This document shows positions 58,291 through 64,000 of a DNA stretch of 64,000 bases, in pieces; position 1 is the stretch's first letter, and every line of letters starts with the position of its first letter. The DNA is taken from positions 11,806,071 to 11,870,070 of the forward strand of contig CM033118.1 of NCBI GenBank assembly GCA_019321725.1, read 5' to 3'. The notes beneath the pieces were generated by a model. The model did no database searches. It was not told where the DNA came from and worked only from the letters and a program-made list of their open reading frames with translations. This stretch comes from Paulownia fortunei (Eukaryota; Streptophyta; Magnoliopsida; Lamiales; Paulowniaceae). A program made the translations under genes and the position numbers.

Positions 58291-60990
58291 ACAATATTTG
58301 GGTTCTAATTATTTAAAATTGAATTAGTTAATCAAACTAATTTTACATGTTCAATCAAATCCTAAGAGTTGTAACCCTACTACTAGCTTACTAATGAACC
58401 TAAGATATCACAAACTAACTTGGACAAATTCATTTCTTGCTAAGGGATATAATCCAATTTTTGGATAAAAGTACAATAATTAGTTTATTAAACTTACAAT
58501 AGTTCAAGTATTGAACTAATTTAATTAATTGATTGAATTAATTAATTAGACTTAATAAGACACAGAAAGCCTAATAATTAATTAATTGGATTAATTACTT
58601 AAATGAACCTTAATTAATTCATATGGTGGATTAATTAAATTAGTTGACTAGATCAATTAATGAGCATAATTAGTTTCAGCCTGGGTCCAATGAGTAAGAG
58701 CTTGATAGGATTAAGGCCCACCAGAAATTAGAAGATGAAAAATTCTAATCCTAGAGAAAGAAATACATAAAGTAGTGGGATGAGTATAGGATATGATCGA
58801 AACAATCCTATGTGCACTAGAAAGCAACCTTATGGAGGTGGTATCCCACATAGACCTATAGCTCAATCCACATGGCACTTCTCAATTAGCTCATGTCGCC
58901 TTTCTTAATAAGAAAAGGTTGTAATTAGTTAATTTTTTAGTTTTTTGGGGGGGGAAGAAATCAAGTGTTCCAATGGCACAAAGTCAATGTGTCTATATTT
59001 TTCCACTTACATAGCAACTTGGTCTTTTCACAAATAATCTATGGCGGAGCTACTTTTTACCAAATACTCGCACTTCAATTTTTTTCTACTTCTCACTATT
59101 TTTGGCAAATACTCTTCATTTTTACTTCATTCCCACTTTTTGACTTTCTCTAAAATTTAACATTTTTTAAAAGCAAAAGATTTTGGAGACACTTCCCTAA
59201 AACACTTGTGAATTACGTTTGAGCATTCAAATTGAGACCGATGAATTTGTGAGGCCAGTTTGAGTCTTTTAAGCTCGATTTGAATAAATATGAACATTTA
59301 ATATTGTGCCACAATTGTAAACATCTCATGTAGTTATTTATTATCGTATAAGTAAATCATTTTGGAATCTAATTGAAGTAAGAGACCTACAATATGTTTT
59401 TACTAAAAGCTTATTGAGATGATGAAGTACATATATCAATGCAAATTCTTGCGAAGAGATTCTGAGAATATCTCTTCACAAGAATTTGCATGTTTTTATT
59501 TAAATTTTGATAATCATTATTGTGAAATCTTATTGTTTTTATTTTAATTCAAAATGTTGCTTAATGTTTTACTGACTAAAAGTTTGAAATTTGTATATTT
59601 TCATTAGTGTATAACTTTGTTTCATTTATTATTCAAGATTAATCTCTTCATACACCTTTCATTGTGTAGCTTCTTTCTTTTTAGTTTGTTAAAGAAAAAT
59701 TGATGGTGTGAGCTAGCTCAAACTTAGCCCGAAGCTCGTAAAAAAATGTGAACTTAGCCAAGAAAAAATATATGAGCTAAATTTGAGCCTATAGTCATTA
59801 AACCCGAAGGTATTAAGTTTGAGCCTATATAAACTCAAGTCATAATGCCCGAATGATAGTCTTGATAATACCACTAGATGTGCCATAAAATTAGCCCCAG
59901 TAGTTGGGATATTTGGGTCGAACTGACTTATTCATGAAGGAGTAAAAATCAAGGTGAAATATAAGGGGTTCACATAAGGATATTGGTTGCCTTATATCAA
60001 TAATTAGAATAATTTCATGGACATACAATTCTTGGAAAACTAATCTTTAAGGAGATTGGAAACTTTAATTTGATAAGGAAAAGAAGACTTGTCACATAAG
60101 GTAACTATCTTCTTTTCCTCACATAAATAATTCTCTTCCTCTATGGAATGAAATTCATGTCATTTAAATCAAGATTACATGAATTACTTTAATATTTGAA
60201 TATTCCCATCATATTTGTGAACTATCAGATACGATTATGATATACATAAGTGAAAGTTGGAATCATTGTGTTTATCGTTGTAGGATAAACTATGCAAATA
60301 AATTAATTAGGGAGAAAATTGTGATAGTAATAGTAATAAAAATAATAAAAGAAAATAAGGATATTATTATATTAATTAAAAGATTGTAAATTCTTACTAG
60401 AAATAAATTTGGAGGTTTATAAATAAATATCAAAATAATATGTATTAATTATATATATACATATATATACATATATATAATATAGATGTATAGATGTACG
60501 AAATATATATATAAGTATATGTGTATAGTATAATATATATATATATACATATATGTATACACGTATAGTGTATAGTTATGTTAAGGATAAGTATATGCAT
60601 AATATATTATATTAGATTTCTTTAATAGCTAAGTAATAACACACACACCACATAAACACACAGCTAAAACACCACACACACATTCACAATAGTAAAGGAA
60701 AGGAAAAGAGAAAAGAAAAAAAAAGAAGAGAAAAAAAAAAAAGGAAGAAGAAATAGCACGGCAGGAAAAGAAAAAGAAGAAGGGAGAAAGCAAGAATAAA
60801 TTTCAACCATAGAAATTTGAGGATATTTTGGATAAGTCCTTTCTTATTTTTGTACGGATAAAAATATATATTTATGTCGTTTATTTCTAATTTAAAAGAA
60901 AGTTTTTGATCCAAATTAACTAGTTATCTACTTGTAAGACAATAATTAATATACATGTTTAATTTGAAATTAGTTACAAAAATTCAATTT
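58291..60990. other. AT-rich segment without recognised genes
   Basis: It contains TTAATTAATT-rich stretches (58320-58680), a (TA)n/(TATACA)n microsatellite zone (60440-60600), a (CA)n run (60640-60680) and a purine-rich block (60695-60790). No protein family, LTR terminus or terminal inverted repeat could be assigned. The purine-rich part before 61000 may be the 5' half of the Tekay-type LTR that follows. Confidence 0.4.
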
Positions 60991-61039
60991 TATTATCTTA
61001 TATTAATTAGACGATAGAGTTAATTAAATTGAGGGATTG

Positions 61040-63855
61040 GTTACAGGATTATAACATATCACTTAAATAATATTAGAATAAATTCAAGACGAGAAATTAA
61101 GGTATTTAAAAGGTTTTGATTGGGGTGAAGTATAAAATTTTAAGGTTTGATTATTACTTAATTAAATTTAAGATTTAAGATCGCTTATGAGATTTGATAT
61201 AGAAACCTATTGATTAAAAATAAAAATTAATACGTTATATTTTTACAGGCTGCCTTATATCTAAGGTTAGAGAGGAGAATCTTGTTGACTTTCAGTAGGA
61301 TATCAAATGTGAACGGTAAGTGAAAATTCATTTACAACTATAATATATGGACATAGTATTTTGTGCATTATCTATATTAAATGTGATCCTTATGTCGTGA
61401 TATGTGTATTGTGAGTATTATACATATTTTATAGTGCATATGTTGTTTGGATGATGGGACATAGGATTTATGACATGCCATTCACACATGCTCACAGTTG
61501 AGGTTTTGCATGCATAACATTATTTTTAAAAAGAAAATATTTTGGTTGGCCACTGCTAGTGTACCAAGACCTACGTGGCTTATTTATATGATATTTTGGG
61601 GCGCCGCGAGTATTACTTCTTGGAGGATCATAGGGGTGGATAGGGGGTGTGCCTCTAGTAGTCATGAGAGGGTGGACCACTTGACTGTGCCCTTATCGAT
61701 GCCGTTGGTGGGAAAACTTTTGGAGGATCACAAGAGAAGATAGGGGGTGGATCTCTGGTAATCCCAGGAGATGGTGCCTGGATTATGTCGATCTATTTAT
61801 AGCCATGTGATTATTGATATTATTGAGGGCTATATCTGGTACATAGTAGGTGGGCCAAGGGCCCATTGATGGAAAATAATTTTGAATGAACCATTTTTGT
61901 GCATAAGTTTGCATCCTTGTCATGATCTCATAGAAATGCATTGCATTTATGTTGGATTTTCCCTTCAACATGCATGATTTTCATTTACTGAGTATTAGCT
62001 CACGTAATTCATGCATTGTAGGTGAGTTTGAAGATACTTGAAGCCATGGACTTACTGAGTGAGCAGCTAGAGCTCCTACAGGTTCTAAGGATTAGTGTAC
62101 ATGGATGACGACCTGTTGGGCTGATTCTTAACTTATTTGATTTTGGAGTCTATTGTATTACGTTTTGGGATTTGTACTTTGTGTTACTTTTAAAACTTTT
62201 CTATACATGTGTATATAAATGTTATGGTTGTTATGGGTCCTTTGCAGGTATATATATATTATTTTATGAGTGGGAAAAATAGTTTATTATTTATTATGTT
62301 GTTATATAAAAAAGAAAAAAAATATTTCATGCATGCACATAGGTTCTATCATGTCAAATTATATTATATATATAGTTGTGTAGTAATGGGGGTGTTACAA
62401 TAGGGGATGGACCTCTGGTGATCCCAGAAGATGGCCCCTGGACTATCTCGATCTGTTTATGGCCATGTGATATTGATATTGTTGAAAGCTCTATCCGGTA
62501 CATAGTAGGTGGGCCAAGGGCCAGTGATGGAAAATGATTTTGAATGAACTATTTTTATGCATAAATTTGCATCCTTGTCATGATCTCATAGAAATGTATT
62601 GCATTTTTGTTGGATTATCCCTTCAGCATGCATGATTTTCATTTACTGAGCATTAGCTCATGTAGTTCAAACATTGTAGGTGAGTTTGATGATACTTGAA
62701 ACCATAGACTTATTGAGCGAACAGTTGGAGCTTCTACAGGTTTTGAGGATTAATGTATATGAATGACGACCTGTTGGGCTAGTTGTTAACTTATTTGTTT
62801 TTAGAGTCTATTGTATTAATTTTGGGATTTGTACTTTATGTTACTTTTAAAAAATTTATGTACATGGGTATGTAAATATTATAGTTATTATGGGTCCTCT
62901 ACAGGTATATATATATATATTAGTTTGTAAGTGGAAAAAATAGTTTATTATTTATTATGCTGTTACATAAAAAAGAAAAAAAATATTTCATGCATGCACA
63001 CAGGTTCTATCATATCAAATTATATTATATATATAGTTGTGTAGTAATTGGGGTGTTACAACAGGAGTGGACCTCTAGTGATCCCGGGAGATGGCCCCCA
63101 GAGTGTGTCGATTTGTTTATGACCATATGATTATTGATATTGTTAAGAGCTCTATCCGATACATAATAGGTAGGTCAAGGGCCCAATAATGAAAAATGAC
63201 TTTGAATGAACTATTTTTTATACATGAGTTTGCATTTTTATCATGATCTCCTAGAAATGCATCGCATATATATTGGATTATCTCTTCAGCATGCATGATT
63301 TTTACTTACTAAGCATTAGCTTACGTAGTTCATGCATTATAGGTAAGTATGGTGATACCTGAGACTCTAATGCTTATTGGGCTGGTTGTTGGAGCTCATA
63401 CAGGCTTCTAAGGATCATTGTGCATAAATGACGACTAGCTGGGTTGCGTTGTAGGCATATTCTAATTTTTACAATCATTATTATTGTATAAATTATTGTC
63501 TATATATATAAAGGGTTACAAGATGCAAAATGTTCTTACTTCTTCTGAAAGTATAGGCTATTATTTTGATTTTTGAGTCTATCATATTATAACTTTGGGA
63601 TGTCGTGTCCTATATAACTCTTGAAATTTTATAGTAAATAAGTTTGAGAATAGCATGATTGTGATGGGTGTTGTATTTTTATATAAACGGTAATTTATCT
63701 ATATACAAGGTTATATGTAAGAAAACACTTTTAATATTTTTTCAAAGTGCTATAGTTGACAAAAAAAATTATATATATGCACATGTATACACATGTGCTA
63801 CCTTGTCAAAATTATTATTATATCAATATCTATATTTAGTGATAAGGGTGTTACA
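61040..63855 (+). repeat. Tekay-type 5' LTR with tandemly repeated 3' part
   Basis: From about 61040 the sequence follows the Tekay LTR ('gacgagaaattaaggtatttaaaaggttttgattggg', 'ggtaagtgaaaattcatttacaactataat', 'tgaggttttgcatgcat', 'ggttggccactgctagtgtacc'). It reaches an LTR end (GGGTGTTACA) first at 62398, then again at 63059 and finally at 63855. The last end is followed by a Met-type primer site, so this is a 5' LTR of an element running off the window. The start of the LTR is not resolved. Confidence 0.65.
61741..63855 (+). repeat. Three tandem units (660, 660 and 795 bp) of LTR 3' part
   Basis: Unit starts: 61741 (TAGGGGGTGGATCTCTGG), 62401 (TAGGGGATGGACCTCTGG) and 63061 (ACAGGAGTGGACCTCTAG), exactly 660 bases apart. 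Each unit contains 'atggcc', 'gtaggtgggccaagggcc', 'actgagcattagctca', 'atgacgacctgttgggct' and ends in GTGTTACA. The third unit is about 135 bases longer through an internal insert. Confidence 0.8.
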
Positions 63856-63858
63856 GAG

Positions 63859-63871
63859 TTGTATCAAAGCC
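63859..63871 (+). promoter_or_regulatory. Primer-binding site, initiator tRNA-Met type
   Basis: TTGTATCAAAGCC, two mismatches from TGGTATCAGAGCC, three bases after the LTR end at 63855. It is typical of Tekay/Del and most other plant Ty3 elements and shows that an internal region follows on the plus strand beyond 64000. Confidence 0.75.
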
Positions 63872-64000
63872 CGATTTGTGGTTCTATAGACTGTCCATGT
63901 ATATGACCTTTGAAACTGGTGGAGCACAACTATGCAGTGAGTTTTATTTGTTGTATAATTCATTTTGTATTTCATGAATAATATTGGCCAAGTATTTTAA
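63872..64000 (+). other. Start of Tekay internal region (leader), cut by window edge
   Basis: Non-coding leader after the primer site. The gag start is expected beyond the window. Confidence 0.5.

Noticed and set aside
58320..58680. TTAATTAATT-rich tract considered as a MITE
   Set aside because: No terminal inverted repeats or target duplication could be found.
60440..60690. TA/CA-rich tract considered as a centromeric or scaffold-attachment repeat
   Set aside because: Only irregular microsatellites without a satellite-length period.

Overview
The window looks like nuclear DNA of a flowering plant, from a gene-poor, AT-rich, heterochromatin-like region. Nearly everything recognisable is transposable-element debris: Ty3/gypsy elements of the Athila type (tRNA-Asp primer site) and the Tekay/Del chromovirus type (initiator-Met primer site, chromodomain), Ty1/copia fragments, a CACTA (En/Spm) DNA transposon and a short hAT-like element. 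No rRNA, tRNA, CRISPR array or intact single-copy host gene was found. All pol genes carry stops and frameshifts. The species cannot be fixed from the sequence.

Layout: 1-2214 is a minus-strand Athila-like element (A1) running off the left edge. 2214-7272 is a pile of LTR fragments in both orientations. 8164 to about 15800 is a degraded CACTA element with TNPA-like and TNP2-like pseudogenes; its right terminus is missing and it is cut by a Tekay LTR piece (15812-17005). 17006-26096 is a second minus-strand Athila-like element (A2). 26097-28600 holds remnants of a 'putative gypsy type transposon' (Transposase_28) reading frame. 29687-29786 is a 100-base assembly gap. 30023-30688 is a hAT-type MITE with a perfect 8-bp target duplication. 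31870-34850 is a plus-strand copia wreck.

35578-56900 is the best-resolved object. It is an Athila-like element (A3) with both LTRs (each about 1.61 kb of its own sequence) and a TTTAC target duplication, inserted between the RT and RNase H regions of an older minus-strand copia element (34870-35572 and 56906-58290). A3 is itself invaded by family-B LTR pieces (37084-39430) and by a Tekay solo LTR (45235-52595, target duplication GGTAT/GGCAT). The solo LTR in turn holds a truncated Tekay fragment (integrase, chromodomain, 3' LTR; 47493-51808). The right end (about 61000-64000) is a Tekay-type LTR whose 3' part is repeated in 660-bp tandem units, followed by a Met-type primer site.

The most interesting signal is a cargo gene. 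A2 and A3 both carry, in sense orientation between integrase and the 3' LTR (where Athila elements normally have an env-like frame), a full-length-sized, apparently intronless copy of a LOG-type cytokinin-activating enzyme (cytokinin riboside 5'-monophosphate phosphoribohydrolase). It is preceded by a second conserved Cys-containing segment of unknown origin. A third, deleted copy of the same cargo lies inside the CACTA TNPA-like gene at 10580-11150. This suggests an Athila-like lineage that transduced host coding sequence through RNA and multiplied with it. All three copies are now broken.
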